Source: Streptomyces sp. DvalAA-43
GTDB taxonomy: Bacteria; Actinomycetota; Actinomycetes; Streptomycetales; Streptomycetaceae
NCBI RefSeq assembly: GCF_900091725.1
Contig: NZ_FMBW01000030.1
Span: 1-64,000, forward strand
Direction: 5' to 3'
DNA length: 64,000 nucleotides
The position numbers and the translations under genes are program-made. Under the pieces are notes generated by a model. The model was given only the letters and a program-made list of their open reading frames with translations. It was not told where the DNA came from and searched no databases. Below are positions 43,758 through 52,835 of this stretch, one piece after another. Each line of letters starts with the position of its first letter. Positions within the stretch are counted from its first letter, which is position 1.

Positions 43758-44267
43758 CTACGCGGGGGCGGCCAGCTCCGCCCAGACGGTTTTGCCCGGT
43801 CGGCCGGGCACCCGCAGGACGCCCCAGTCGAGGCAGAGCCGCTGCACGATGAACATGCCGTGTCCGCCGGGCCGCCCGGCCCGGTGCGGGGTGCGCGGCG
43901 CGGGCTGACCCGCGCCCGAGTCGACGACCTCCACCCGCAGCACCTTCGCGGTGCAGGCGATGCGGATCTCCTCGGGGCCCTCGGCATGCAGACAGGCATT
44001 GGTGACCAGCTCGGAGACGACCAGCAGGACGTCCTCGGCGGCGGCCCGGCCGTCGGCGCTCGACGCGGGGAGCCAGCCCCATGCGTGCAGGGCCTGCCGG
44101 GCGAAGTCGCGGGCGGTCGGCACGATGCCGCTGGCATCCCGCAGCGACAGGGTGCGCCACTGCCGCTCGGCCGGCTCGGGCGAGGCCGCACCGGCACCCG
44201 CGTCCACGCCGGCGCCCTGCGGCTCGCGGCCCAGGTCGCCCGGCGGATGCTGCCGGGTGGTGCTCAT
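43758..44267 (-). CDS. Anti-sigma factor (RsbW/PrsI type)
   Basis: This 169-residue protein is a GHKL-fold anti-sigma factor. The ATP site shows DVLLVVSELVTNACLHAEG, VEVVDSGAG and GHGMFIVQRLCLDWGV. It lies in the same direction as the STAS gene and beside the SigB-family sigma gene, the same arrangement as PrsI-ArsI-SigI of S. coelicolor. It should bind and hold the sigma factor until the STAS protein displaces it. The ATG is at 44267. Confidence 0.88.
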   Translation of the reverse strand: MSTTRQHPPGDLGREPQGAGVDAGAGAASPEPAERQWRTLSLRDASGIVPTARDFARQALHAWGWLPASSADGRAAAEDVLLVVSELVTNACLHAEGPEEIRIACTAKVLRVEVVDSGAGQPAPRTPHRAGRPGGHGMFIVQRLCLDWGVLRVPGRPGKTVWAELAAPA

Positions 44268-44468
44268 CAGCGCTTCACCTCACCGATTCACCATGTCGCC
44301 ATCGAAACGATTTGACAGTTGCAGTTACAGATACAGAGTGTGCGGGGCGCCCACGGCCCCGCCGGGTGTCTCCTGCCCGGCCGAATCGTGACAACACCCA
44401 CTTCGTCTACGCGGATCGCGTGACACGGGCAACACAAGAAGCGCCCGGGACCGCGACACGCGCCGCGG

Positions 44469-44837
44469 TCATGTGTCCAGGGCCGCTTCGAGGGAGTCGT
44501 GGACGGTGAAGACCGCCTCGGCCCCGGTGATCTCGAAGACCCTCGCCACCACGGGCAGCATTCCGGCCAAATGAACCCCTCCCCCGGCCGCTTCCGCCTT
44601 CAGGCGGGCACCGAGCAGCACATTGAGCCCGGTGGAATCACAGAATTCGAGTCCCGAGCAGTCGACCACCAGGCGTACTCGCCCCTGCTCGACCGCGCGC
44701 TCCAGAGGCTCCCGCAACAGATCCGCCGTGTGGTGATCCAGCTCACCCACCGGCGTCACGACCTCGCTGAGCCCTTCGGTCCGGACATCGACATGAAGTC
44801 GACCCCGGTTCGCACTGCCGACCGTCCCGCGGTCCAT
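44469..44837 (-). CDS. Anti-sigma factor antagonist (STAS domain, ArsI type)
   Basis: This 122-residue protein has one STAS domain: SEVVTPVGELDHHTADLLREPLE and VDCSGLEFCDSTGLNVLLGARLKAEAAGG, where the Ser in CDSTGLN is the usual phosphorylation site. In its unphosphorylated form it would bind the anti-sigma factor and free the sigma factor. The ATG at 44837 starts the domain cleanly. A 201-base gap separates it from the anti-sigma gene downstream in the same direction. Confidence 0.9.
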   Translation of the reverse strand: MDRGTVGSANRGRLHVDVRTEGLSEVVTPVGELDHHTADLLREPLERAVEQGRVRLVVDCSGLEFCDSTGLNVLLGARLKAEAAGGGVHLAGMLPVVARVFEITGAEAVFTVHDSLEAALDT

Positions 44838-44943
44838 GCCCGTCCCTCTTCGCCGTTCGTCACTGTCCGCGTCTCTGCGTGCGCAGAGACGTATGCGCTG
44901 CCTCTGACGTTCTCGAAACACTACGCGGTCTGTGCGTGACGCG

Positions 44944-44966
44944 GTACCCGAAGACCTCAACAAACC
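44944..44966 (-). promoter_or_regulatory. SigB-like promoter for the STAS gene
   Basis: On the minus strand a GGTT element (within 44962-44966) precedes GGGTAC (44944-44949) by about 13 bases. This is close to the GNNT-N14-16-GGGTAC/T consensus of SigB-type sigma factors in Streptomyces. It lies ~105 bases upstream of the STAS ATG. Confidence 0.5.
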
Positions 44967-44974
44967 GGACATAT

Positions 44975-44990
44975 AGCGCCAATTGGCGCT
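44975..44990. promoter_or_regulatory. Perfect 16-base palindrome between STAS and sigma genes
   Basis: AGCGCCAATTGGCGCT is fully self-complementary. It lies between the two candidate SigB-like promoters (44944-44966 leftward, 44992-45016 rightward). A dimeric regulator bound here could control both. Confidence 0.6.
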
Positions 44991-44991
44991 T

Positions 44992-45016
44992 GTAACTGCC
45001 CGCCCGAACCGGGTAA
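44992..45016 (+). promoter_or_regulatory. Possible SigB-like promoter for the sigma factor gene
   Basis: GTAAC (44992-44996) and GGGTAA (45011-45016) are separated by 14 bases. The -10 fits the SigB-type pattern; the -35 is weak. It would allow auto-activation. Confidence 0.4.
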
Positions 45017-45120
45017 GGGTAGGGGGACACCCAAAACACGACCGGCTTCGGAGGCGCCGCTTCACCGCAGGAACACGTATGGGCATCGGCAGCCATATGC
45101 CGAGAACGATGGAGGAGACC

Positions 45121-46143
45121 ATGTCACCCCGGCTCGACGGACCGCGTCCCCACAACGCGACGTCAGCATGTCCTCAGGGACTGACCCACTCAGACTCCCC
45201 TGCCGCGATCGCCGAGGACGGCACCCGCAGCAGCAACAGCACCACCAGCACGATCAGCAACACCAGCACCATCGGCGACACCGGCCACATCGGTGACTTC
45301 GACCGCATCGGCGCCGACGACCACGGCGCGAGCGACGGTCTCGAAGGACTTCCCGAGATCCCGCCCTTCGACGAGGTGGGACCGCTGGACGCCAGAGCGC
45401 TGTCGAAGACGCTCTTCGCGCGGCTCGAATCCCTCGAAGAGGGCACCCACGAGTACGCGTACGTCCGCAATACGCTCGTCGAGCTGAACCTGGCCCTGGT
45501 CAGGTTCGCCGCCTCCCGGTTCCGCTCCCGCAGCGAGCCGATGGAGGACATCGTCCAGGTCGGAACCATCGGCCTGATCAAGGCGATCGACCGTTTCGAG
45601 CTCAGCCGGGGCGTGGAGTTCCCCACGTTCGCGATGCCGACCATCGTCGGCGAGATAAAGCGCTTCTTCCGCGACACCAGCTGGTCCGTGCGCGTCCCGC
45701 GCCGACTGCAGGAGCTGCGGCTCGACCTGGCCAAGGCGGGCGACGAGCTCGCCCAGCAACTGGACCGCTCGCCCACTGTGGGCGAGCTCGCCGACCGCCT
45801 CGGCATCACCCACGACGAGGTCGTCGAGGGCATGGCCGCGAGCAACGCGTACACCGCGAGCTCGCTGGACGCCAAGCCCGAGGAGGACGAGCACGAAGGC
45901 GCGCTGGCGGACCGTATCGGCTACGAGGACCACGGACTCGAAGGCATCGAGTACGTGGAGTCCCTGAAGCCGCTGATCGCTTCGCTGCCACGCCGCGACC
46001 GCACGATCCTCTCGCTCCGGTTCGTCGCCAATATGACGCAGTCGGAGATCGGCGAGGAGCTGGGCATCTCCCAGATGCATGTGTCCCGGCTGCTCTCGCG
46101 CACGCTGGTCAGACTCCGCAAGGGCCTGACCCTGGAGGAGTGA
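45121..46143 (+). CDS. sigI: SigB/SigF-family RNA polymerase sigma factor (SigI-like)
   Basis: This ~340-residue sigma factor has the SigB/F/G domains: region 2 (ELNLALVRFAASRFRSRSEPMEDIVQVGTIGLIKAIDRFELSRGVEFPTFAMPTIVGEIKRFFRDTSW), region 3 (LQELRLDLAKAGDELAQQLDRSPTVGELADRLG) and region 4 (LPRRDRTILSLRFVANMTQSEIGEELGISQMHVSRLLSRTLVRLRKGL). A Ser/Thr-rich N-terminal extension of ~75 residues has no known role. ATG 45121 is chosen, though GGAGGAG is only three bases away; in-frame ATGs at 45109, 45097 and 45079 are alternatives. The symbol rests on synteny with S. coelicolor sigI. Confidence 0.9.
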   Translation: MSPRLDGPRPHNATSACPQGLTHSDSPAAIAEDGTRSSNSTTSTISNTSTIGDTGHIGDFDRIGADDHGASDGLEGLPEIPPFDEVGPLDARALSKTLFARLESLEEGTHEYAYVRNTLVELNLALVRFAASRFRSRSEPMEDIVQVGTIGLIKAIDRFELSRGVEFPTFAMPTIVGEIKRFFRDTSWSVRVPRRLQELRLDLAKAGDELAQQLDRSPTVGELADRLGITHDEVVEGMAASNAYTASSLDAKPEEDEHEGALADRIGYEDHGLEGIEYVESLKPLIASLPRRDRTILSLRFVANMTQSEIGEELGISQMHVSRLLSRTLVRLRKGLTLEE

Positions 46144-46147
46144 ACGA

Positions 46148-46240
46148 GTGCGCCGCCCGCCCGTCCGGCGTCCGGGCGGCGCACCGCGAAGAGACATGCG
46201 GAAGGACCCTCCCCGGCAAGGGCGGGTCCTTCCGCATGTC
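46148..46240. terminator. Two consecutive hairpins between sigma factor and hutI
   Basis: The first has 12-base arms at 46148-46159 and 46173-46184. The second has 17-base perfect arms at 46193-46209 and 46224-46240. Together they form a strong two-way barrier between convergent genes. Confidence 0.85.
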
Positions 46241-46242
46241 CG

Positions 46243-46290
46243 GACACCGCGTCACGTCCGACACCGCGTCACGTCCGACACCGCGTCACG
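46243..46290. repeat. 17-base tandem repeat, 2.8 copies
   Basis: The unit GACACCGCGTCACGTCC starts at 46243, 46260 and 46277 without mismatch, the last copy cut after 14 bases. It lies between the terminator hairpins and the hutI stop. Confidence 0.85.
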
Positions 46291-46306
46291 GGGCGCCGGG
46301 GGAGGT

Positions 46307-47479
46307 TCAGACGGCGCGTTCGCCGTGCCGCCAGACCGCGTGGACCAGCGGAACACCCGGCCGGTAGGCGAGGTGGACATGGCTGGGCGCGTCGAGCAGC
46401 ACCAGGTCGGCGCGGGCGCCGGGGGCGATGCGGCCGATGTCCGTACGGCGCAGGGCCGCGGCGCCGCCCGCGGTGGCGGACCAGAGCGCCTCGTCCGGCG
46501 TCATGCCCATGTCGCGTACGGCGAGCGCGATGCAGAAGGGCATGGAGGAGGTGAACGACGAACCCGGGTTGCAGTCCGTGGAGAGGGCGACGGTGGCGCC
46601 CGCGTCGAGGAGGCGGCGGGCGTCGGGCCAGGTGGCGCGGGTGGAGAACTCGGCGCCGGGGAGCAGGGTGGCGACGGTGCCGCCCTGGGCCAGGGCGTCC
46701 ACGTCGGCGTCGGTGAGGTGGGTGCAGTGGTCGGCGGACGCGGCGTCGAGCTCGACGGCGAGCTGGACGCCGGGGCCGTGGCCGAGCTGGTTGGCGTGGA
46801 CGCGGGGGTGCAGCCCCTTCGCCATGCCCGCGGTCAGGACGGCGCGGGCCTGGTCGCCGTCGAAGGCACCCTTCTCGCAGAAGACGTCGATCCAACGGGC
46901 GTACGGGGCACAGGCGTCGAGCATCGGACCGGTGACCAGGTCGACGTAACCGGCCGGGTCGTCGGCGTAGTCCGGGGAGACGATGTGGGCGCCGAGGTAG
47001 GTGACCTCCTCGGTGAGCCGGGCGGCGATGCGCAGGGCGCGGGCCTCGTCCTCGACGGTGAGCCCGTAGCCGGACTTGGTCTCGAAGGTGGTGGTGCCCT
47101 GGCGCAGCGCCTCGGCGAGGTAGCGGGCGACGTTGGCGGCGAGCTCCTCGTCAGTGGCGGCGCGGGTGGCGGCGACCGTGGTCCTGATGCCGCCCGCGCT
47201 GTAGGCGCGGCCGGACATCCGGGCGTTGAACTCCTCGGTGCGGTCGCCCGCGAACACGAGGTGGGAGTGGGAGTCGACGAAGCCGGGGATCATCGCCCGG
47301 CCGCCCGCGTCGACGGCGTTGTCAGTGGCGGGTGCTTTGCTTGATTCACCGGTCCAGACGACCCGGTCGCCCTCGATGACGACGGCCGCGTCCCGGATCC
47401 GGCCCAGGGGGGAATCCGCACGGCGGGAGGGGTCGTTGGTGACCAGACTGGCGATGTTGGTGATGGCGGTCGTCGTCAT
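46307..47479 (-). CDS. hutI: Imidazolonepropionase
   Basis: This 390-residue amidohydrolase opens imidazolone propionate to formiminoglutamate in histidine breakdown. The metal motif is [18 protein letters not shown]; QNxD-like [10 protein letters not shown] and [17 protein letters not shown] are typical of HutI. The ATG at 47479 is the first codon of the conserved region. It is the last gene of the hut operon, 32 bases after hutF. Confidence 0.95.
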   Translation of the reverse strand: MTTTAITNIASLVTNDPSRRADSPLGRIRDAAVVIEGDRVVWTGESSKAPATDNAVDAGGRAMIPGFVDSHSHLVFAGDRTEEFNARMSGRAYSAGGIRTTVAATRAATDEELAANVARYLAEALRQGTTTFETKSGYGLTVEDEARALRIAARLTEEVTYLGAHIVSPDYADDPAGYVDLVTGPMLDACAPYARWIDVFCEKGAFDGDQARAVLTAGMAKGLHPRVHANQLGHGPGVQLAVELDAASADHCTHLTDADVDALAQGGTVATLLPGAEFSTRATWPDARRLLDAGATVALSTDCNPGSSFTSSMPFCIALAVRDMGMTPDEALWSATAGGAAALRRTDIGRIAPGARADLVLLDAPSHVHLAYRPGVPLVHAVWRHGERAV

Positions 47480-47511
47480 CGGGGGGCTGCTCTCCTTGCG
47501 GGGGTCCGGTC

Positions 47512-48897
47512 TCAGCGGTGCAGGGCGGCGATGGCCGAGGCGAGTGCCGCGGGTACGTCCTCGACGTGGGCGTGCCGTCCGTCGCGGACGATGTGCCGCC
47601 CCGCCACGACCGTGTGCCGCACATCGGCCGCGGAGGCGGCGAATACGACCGCTTCGGCGGCGAGTCTGGGCACCGGCCCCGCTGTTCTGACCGAATCCAG
47701 GGCGACGGTCGCCAGATCGGCGGGCGCCCCGGGTTCGATGACGCCCGCCTCGGGCCGGCCGAGCGCCGCGTGTCCGTCGACGGTCGCGGCGCGCAGCAGG
47801 GCGGCCGCCGTCCAGTGCCCTCGTGCCCGGGTGCGCAGGCGCTCGTTCAGCTCCATCGCACGGGCCTCCTCGAAGAGGTCGATCACGGCGTGGCTGTCGC
47901 TGCCCAGGGAGAGCGGCGAACCGGCGCGCTGGAGGGCGACGGCGGGGCCGATCCCGTCGGCGAGGTCGCGTTCCGTGGTGGGGCACATGCAGGTGCCGGT
48001 CGCCGAGGAGCCGAGGAGCGCGATGTCCTCGGCGGTGAGGTGGGTGTTGTGGATGCCGGTGGTGCGCGGGCCGAGGACCCCGTGGTCGGCGAGGAGCCGG
48101 GTGGGGGTGCGGCCGTGGGCGGCGAGGCAGGCGTCGTTCTCCGCGGTCTGCTCGGAGAGGTGGACATGGAGCGGGGCCTGTCGCTCCTCGGCCCAGGCGG
48201 CCACGGTCGCCAGCTGTGCGGCGGGCACGGCACGCACGGAGTGGACGGCCGCGCCGATCAGGGCGTGGTCGCCGCCCTTGAGGAGGGAGGCGCGTTCGGC
48301 CCAGGCGTCCGCGGTGGTGTCGGAGAAGCGCAGCTGGTGCCGGTCGGGCTGCTGGTACTGGGTGGGGCGCTTGCCGAATCCGGCGGAGAGGTAGGCGGTG
48401 TCCAGCAGGGTGATCCGGATACCGGCCTCGCCCGCCGCCGCGATCAGGGCCTCCCCCATCGCGTTCGGGTTGTCGTACGGGGTGCCGCCCGGCGCGTGGT
48501 GCAGATAGTGGAATTCGCCGACCGCGGTGATGCCGGCCAGCGCCATCTCGGCGTACACGGCACGGGCGAGGTCGTAGTACGAGTCGGGGGTGAGCCGGGA
48601 GGCGACCTGGTACATGGTCTCGCGCCAGGTCCAGAAGGTGCCGGAGCCGACCTGGACGGTGGAGCGCAGGGCGCGGTGGAAGGCGTGCGAATGGGTGTTG
48701 GCGAGCCCGGGGAGGGTGAGCCCGCGCAGCACGGTGGCACCCGGCGGCGGGGCGGCGACGCCGGTGCGGACGCCCGCGATCAGCCCGTCGGAGACGTCCA
48801 GGGCGACGCCTGGCTCGACATGGGTGCCGAGCCAGGCGTGGGACAGCCAGTACGTCATGGTGGCGGGCCTGCCCGTCGGTTGCGTTGTCAGCTGCAC
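47512..48897 (-). CDS. hutF: Formimidoylglutamate deiminase
   Basis: This ~461-residue amidohydrolase converts formiminoglutamate to formylglutamate and ammonia. The metal-binding signature is [18 protein letters not shown]; later [19 protein letters not shown] and [24 protein letters not shown] are HutF traits. The GTG at 48897 overlaps the preceding gene's stop by about ten bases; ATG 48858 is an alternative. HutF presence means the five-step histidine route, which needs a formylglutamate hydrolase; none of the usual HutG type is seen here. Confidence 0.95.
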   Translation of the reverse strand: MQLTTQPTGRPATMTYWLSHAWLGTHVEPGVALDVSDGLIAGVRTGVAAPPPGATVLRGLTLPGLANTHSHAFHRALRSTVQVGSGTFWTWRETMYQVASRLTPDSYYDLARAVYAEMALAGITAVGEFHYLHHAPGGTPYDNPNAMGEALIAAAGEAGIRITLLDTAYLSAGFGKRPTQYQQPDRHQLRFSDTTADAWAERASLLKGGDHALIGAAVHSVRAVPAAQLATVAAWAEERQAPLHVHLSEQTAENDACLAAHGRTPTRLLADHGVLGPRTTGIHNTHLTAEDIALLGSSATGTCMCPTTERDLADGIGPAVALQRAGSPLSLGSDSHAVIDLFEEARAMELNERLRTRARGHWTAAALLRAATVDGHAALGRPEAGVIEPGAPADLATVALDSVRTAGPVPRLAAEAVVFAASAADVRHTVVAGRHIVRDGRHAHVEDVPAALASAIAALHR

Positions 48898-50339
48898 GCG
48901 AGACCTTCCAGTACGTCGGCGAGTGCGATCACCCCGGCCACGCAGTCGTCCTCGCCCGCGTGCTCGGCCGGCGAGTGCGAGATCCCGGTGGGGTTCCGTA
49001 CGAACAGCATGGCGGTAGGGACCGAAGCGGACAAAATACCCGCGTCGTGTCCGGCGCCGGTGCCCAGGACGGGTACCGGCCGGTCGGCGCCACCGCCGTC
49101 CCGGCTGTCCCCGCCGTCCCGGCCCGCGAGGATCTTGCCGAGCTCGTCGCGGAGGGCGTGCTCGAATTCGACGACGGGCGTGAAGGACTCCCGTACGACG
49201 TCGAGGTCGATCCCGGCCCGCTCGGCGTGTTCCCTGGCGGCCCGTTCGATGCCGGTGACCACGGCGTCGAGGGCTTCCTGGTCGGCGGCGCGGGAGTCGA
49301 GCCAGCCACGGACGAGGGAGGGGATGGCGTTGACCCCGTTCGGCTCGACGGAGATCTTGCCGAAGGTGGCGAGGGCCCCGGCGAGTTCCGCCTCGCGGCG
49401 GGCGGCCAGCACGGTCTCGGCGTACGTGAGCATCGGGTCCCGCCGGTCGGCGAGGCGGGTGGTGCCCGCGTGGTTGGCCTCGCCCCGGAAGTCGAACCGC
49501 CAGCGTCCGTGCGGCCAGATCGCGGAGGCGATGCCGACCGGGTCGCCGGTGAGGTCGAGGGCGCGCCCCTGCTCGACGTGGAGCTCGACGAACGCGCCGA
49601 TGCGGGCGAGCCGTTCGGGGTCCGGGCCGATGGCGTCGGGGTCGTGTCCGGCCGCCTCCATCGCCTGCGGCAGCGTGATGCCGTCGCCGTCGCGGAGCCG
49701 GTGGGCGGCCTCCACGGTCAGCTGTCCGGCGGCGAGCCGGGAGCCCACACAGGCGAGCCCGAAGCGGGCACCCTCCTCGTCGCCGAAGTTGCTGATGGCC
49801 AGCGGCCGGGTGAACTCCACTTCTCTGCGGCGGAGTTCATCGAGCGCGGCGAAGGAGGAGACCACGCCGAGCGGCCCGTCGAAGGCGCCGCCGTCCGGTA
49901 CGGAGTCGAGGTGCGATCCGGCGACGACGGCGTCCCCGGCCAGGGGGTCGCCGAGCCAGGCCCACTGGTTGCCGTTCCGGTCGACCTCGTAGGCGAGGCC
50001 GCGCGCCTCGGCCTGCGCCCGGAACCAGGCGCGGCAGTCGGCGTCGGCCCCGGTCCAGGCGTAACGGCGGTAGCCCCCGCTGTCCTGGTTCCGGCCGACC
50101 GGCAGGAGCTCCCGCCACATGGCCTGGAACGACGAGCCGCCGCCGGCCGCGGCCCCGCTTCCGGTCGCGGCGGTGTTCCTGGTCGCGGCCTTGTTCCCGG
50201 TCGCGACCGTGTTCCCGGTCGCGGCCGCGTTTCCGGCCCCGCTTCCGGCTACGGCCCCGTTCGCGGCCGCTCCGCTCCCGGCCACCCCGTTCCCGGCCGT
50301 GTCCTCGTTCCCGTTCGCGCCCCCGGGAGGCAGGCTCAC
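48888..50339 (-). CDS. M20-type allantoate/N-carbamoyl amidohydrolase in hut operon
   Basis: This 483-residue protein belongs to the allantoate amidohydrolase / beta-ureidopropionase branch of peptidase M20. Metal and substrate motifs are [33 protein letters not shown] and [23 protein letters not shown] is the dimerisation-domain motif. It starts at GTG 50339, overlapping hutU by four bases (GTGA), and is followed directly by hutF. That position is where a formylglutamate deformylase is needed, so that activity is plausible. The first ~70 residues are a low-complexity Ala/Gly/Asn/Thr tract not expected in the family. Confidence 0.88.
   Translation of the reverse strand: MSLPPGGANGNEDTAGNGVAGSGAAANGAVAGSGAGNAAATGNTVATGNKAATRNTAATGSGAAAGGGSSFQAMWRELLPVGRNQDSGGYRRYAWTGADADCRAWFRAQAEARGLAYEVDRNGNQWAWLGDPLAGDAVVAGSHLDSVPDGGAFDGPLGVVSSFAALDELRRREVEFTRPLAISNFGDEEGARFGLACVGSRLAAGQLTVEAAHRLRDGDGITLPQAMEAAGHDPDAIGPDPERLARIGAFVELHVEQGRALDLTGDPVGIASAIWPHGRWRFDFRGEANHAGTTRLADRRDPMLTYAETVLAARREAELAGALATFGKISVEPNGVNAIPSLVRGWLDSRAADQEALDAVVTGIERAAREHAERAGIDLDVVRESFTPVVEFEHALRDELGKILAGRDGGDSRDGGGADRPVPVLGTGAGHDAGILSASVPTAMLFVRNPTGISHSPAEHAGEDDCVAGVIALADVLEGLACS
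50160..50330. repeat. Degenerate tandem repeat coding a low-complexity N-terminus
   Basis: A GGTCGCGGCC-TTGTTCCC-like 18-base unit recurs several times with changes across this stretch. On the minus strand it encodes repeated ATGN-type units (for example [16 protein letters not shown]). It appears to be a slippage expansion inside the start of the M20 gene. Confidence 0.75.
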
Positions 50340-51997
50340 TGTTCGTCCTCCCGCATCGGCACCCGCACACCCTTGTCCTCGGCGACCGACTCCGCGATGT
50401 CGTATCCGGCGTCGACATGCCGGATGACGCCCATGCCCGGGTCGTTGGTGAGCACCCGGCGGATCTTCTCGCCCGCCAGCTTCGTGCCGTCGGCGACGGT
50501 CACCTGCCCGGCGTGGATGGAGCGCCCCATACCGACGCCGCCGCCGTGGTGGATGGAGACCCAGGAGGCCCCGGACGCCACGTTGACCATGGCGTTCAGC
50601 AGCGGCCAGTCGGCGATCGCGTCGGACCCGTCGAGCATGGCCTCGGTCTCCCGGTACGGGGAGGCCACGGAGCCGCAGTCCAGGTGGTCGCGCCCGATGG
50701 CCAGCGGCGCGGCCAGCTCGCCGCTCGCCACCATGTCGTTGAACCGCTCGCCGGCCCGGTCGCGCTCGCCGTAGCCGAGCCAGCAGATGCGGGCGGGCAG
50801 TCCCTGGAAGTGGACGCGCTCGCCGGCCATCTTGATCCAGCGGTGCAGCGACTCGTTCTCCGGGAAGAGTTCGAGCATCGCCTTGTCGGTCTTGTGGATG
50901 TCCGACGCCTCGCCGGACAGCGCCGCCCAGCGGAACGGGCCCTTGCCCTCGCAGAAGAGCGGCCGGATGTAGGCGGGCACGAAGCCCGGGAAGTCGAAGG
51001 CCCGCTCGTACCCGGCGAGCTGGGCCTCGCCGCGGATGGAGTTGCCGTAGTCGAAGACCTCGGCCCCGGCGTCCATGAAGCCGACCATCGCCTCGACGTG
51101 CTGGGCCATCGACTCCCGTGCGCGCCGGGTGAAGTCGGCGGGCTTCTCGGTGGCGTACGAGGCCATGTCGTCGAAGTCGACGCCGAGCGGGAGGTAGGAC
51201 AGCGGGTCGTGCGCGCTGGTCTGGTCGGTGACGATGTCGATCGGGGCGCCCTCGGCGAGCATCCGCGGCAGCAGCTCCGCCGCGTTGCCCAGCAGGCCGA
51301 TGGAGAGCGGCCGGCGGGCGTCCCGGGCCTCGGTGGCCAGCTGGAGCGCGTGCTCCAGGGAGTCGGCGCGCACATCCAGGTACCGGTGCTCGATCCGGCG
51401 CTCGATGGCACGGGGGTCGCAGTCGATACAGATCACGACGCCGTCGTTCATGGTCACGGCGAGCGGCTGGGCGCCGCCCATGCCGCCGAGTCCGGCGGTC
51501 AGGGTGATCGTGCCGGCCAGCGTCCCGCCGAACTTCTTCGCCGCGACGGCGGCGAACGTCTCGTAGGTGCCCTGGAGGATGCCCTGCGTGCCGATGTAGA
51601 TCCACGACCCGGCGGTCATCTGGCCGTACATGGTGAGCCCGAGCGCCTCCAGGCGGCGGAACTCCTCCCAGTTCGCCCAGTCGCCGACCAGGTTGGAGTT
51701 GGCGATCAGGACGCGCGGCGCCCATTCGTGGGTCTGCATGACGCCGACCGGGCGGCCGGACTGGACGAGCATCGTCTCGTCCTGCTTGAGCGTCCGCAGC
51801 GTGCGCACCATCGCGTCGAACGAACGCCAGTCGCGGGCCGCCTTGCCGGTGCCGCCGTAGACGACGAGCTTGTCGGGGTGCTCGGCGACCTCGGGGTCGA
51901 GGTTGTTCTGCAGCATGCGCAGGGCGGCCTCCTGCTGCCATCCCAGGGCGCTCAGTTCCGTACCGCGCGGTGCCCGTACGGGGCGGGGTCCTGACAT
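50336..51997 (-). CDS. hutU: Urocanate hydratase
   Basis: This 553-residue enzyme hydrates urocanate to imidazolone propionate using a tightly bound NAD. Characteristic segments are [43 protein letters not shown], the glycine-rich [20 protein letters not shown] and the [39 protein letters not shown] region. It is full length. The ATG at 51997 has GAGGAGGC upstream. It is the first gene of the hut operon, which runs hutU-M20-hutF-hutI from the promoter at 52035-52063. Confidence 0.97.
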   Translation of the reverse strand: MSGPRPVRAPRGTELSALGWQQEAALRMLQNNLDPEVAEHPDKLVVYGGTGKAARDWRSFDAMVRTLRTLKQDETMLVQSGRPVGVMQTHEWAPRVLIANSNLVGDWANWEEFRRLEALGLTMYGQMTAGSWIYIGTQGILQGTYETFAAVAAKKFGGTLAGTITLTAGLGGMGGAQPLAVTMNDGVVICIDCDPRAIERRIEHRYLDVRADSLEHALQLATEARDARRPLSIGLLGNAAELLPRMLAEGAPIDIVTDQTSAHDPLSYLPLGVDFDDMASYATEKPADFTRRARESMAQHVEAMVGFMDAGAEVFDYGNSIRGEAQLAGYERAFDFPGFVPAYIRPLFCEGKGPFRWAALSGEASDIHKTDKAMLELFPENESLHRWIKMAGERVHFQGLPARICWLGYGERDRAGERFNDMVASGELAAPLAIGRDHLDCGSVASPYRETEAMLDGSDAIADWPLLNAMVNVASGASWVSIHHGGGVGMGRSIHAGQVTVADGTKLAGEKIRRVLTNDPGMGVIRHVDAGYDIAESVAEDKGVRVPMREDEQ

Positions 51998-52027
51998 GGC
52001 GGTGCCTCCTCGCGACTGTAAGTCTTC

Positions 52028-52052
52028 TATTCACATCCTGGGGGTCTGAATA
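52028..52052. promoter_or_regulatory. Inverted repeat over the hut promoter, possible operator
   Basis: TATTCA (52028-52033) and TGAATA (52047-52052) form an inverted repeat around the -10 and expected transcription start of the hut promoter. A repressor bound here would block initiation. Confidence 0.45.
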
Positions 52053-52063
52053 CTCGTAGTCAA
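52035..52063 (-). promoter_or_regulatory. Housekeeping-type promoter of the hut operon
   Basis: On the minus strand TTGACT (52058-52063) and CAGGAT (52035-52040) are spaced by exactly 17 bases. This is a near-consensus HrdB promoter, ~30 bases upstream of the hutU ATG. Confidence 0.7.
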
Positions 52064-52238
52064 CAGTTCCGCGCCGTCGCACGGGGGCAGCGACCCGCGC
52101 CCGCCCCGCGCACAGTTCGCCCCGGACCTCGGTCGCGCGCCCTCCACGCACCCCCGTACGCCTCCGGCATGTGCCGGGGGAAAGTACCGAACCCCTTCCG
52201 GAAGCAGGCACGTTACGTAGCCTCTTGGTCACACCCAG

Positions 52239-52280
52239 CCGGGACGGCGGAGCGGACACGGGTCCGCTCCGCCGTCCCGG
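52239..52280 (+). promoter_or_regulatory. 19-bp perfect hairpin in the leader of the roadblock gene
   Basis: Nineteen-base perfect arms (52239-52257 and 52262-52280) enclose ACGG. The hairpin ends 24 bases before the GTG at 52305 and just before its GGGAGG site. It is too strong to be incidental and may be an attenuator, or a terminator for an upstream short RNA, since no rightward gene precedes it. Confidence 0.7.
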
Positions 52281-52304
52281 CCCAGAGATCTATGGGAGGC
52301 CCCT

Positions 52305-52811
52305 GTGATCCGAGCACTCCGACTGCGCGCCGGCACGAAGCAAACGATGGAATCCGAGGCCGGGGCGCCGGACGTCCTGGCCGAACTCCGGCGATTACGG
52401 GCCGGGGTCCCGCTCCTTACCGGCGCCCTGGTCGCCGGTACCGACGGGCTCGTCCTGGCCCATGACGCCCCGGGGGTGGAGACCGAGGGCGTCGCCGCGC
52501 TGACCGCGAGCGCGCTCGGCGTCGCGGTCCGGATGACGGAGGCGACCGGCCGGGGCGGCTTCGGTGAACTTCTCGTACGGTGCGAGTCCGGCTGCATCGC
52601 CTCGTACGCCGCGGGCTCCTCGGCCGTGCTCACCCTGCTCGCCGAGGACCGGATCGACATCGACAGCCTCCATTTCGAGGGCCGCCGGGCAGGTGCCCTG
52701 ATCGGCGAGCTGCTCGACGCCGCGCACCGCCGCGCCACCTGCTGTGCGCCCTCGGTCCCTTCCCCCAGGCAACTGCCCCCGCACTCCGACCCGCTGCCGC
52801 CCCGCCTCTGA
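52305..52811 (+). CDS. Roadblock/LC7 domain protein
   Basis: This 168-residue protein has a roadblock/LC7 fold (about 22-135): LAELRRLRAGVPLLTGALVAGTDGLVLAHDAPGVETEGVAALTASALGVAVRM, then SCIASYAAGSSAVLTLLAEDRIDIDSLHFE-like strands. In Streptomyces such proteins usually sit in conservons with a sensor kinase, a DUF742 protein and a small GTPase; here none of those is adjacent, so it is an orphan. GTG 52305 follows GGGAGG. The C-terminal 25 residues are Pro/Ser rich. Confidence 0.82.
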   Translation: MIRALRLRAGTKQTMESEAGAPDVLAELRRLRAGVPLLTGALVAGTDGLVLAHDAPGVETEGVAALTASALGVAVRMTEATGRGGFGELLVRCESGCIASYAAGSSAVLTLLAEDRIDIDSLHFEGRRAGALIGELLDAAHRRATCCAPSVPSPRQLPPHSDPLPPRL

Positions 52812-52835
52812 CGGCCGGAGGCACGACGGGCGGCT

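Noticed and set aside
50340..52259. Very long leftward frame extending upstream of the M20 gene across hutU
   Set aside because: The upstream part is Arg/Pro/Gly filler in a different frame from hutU; the coupled GTG at 50339 explains the real start.
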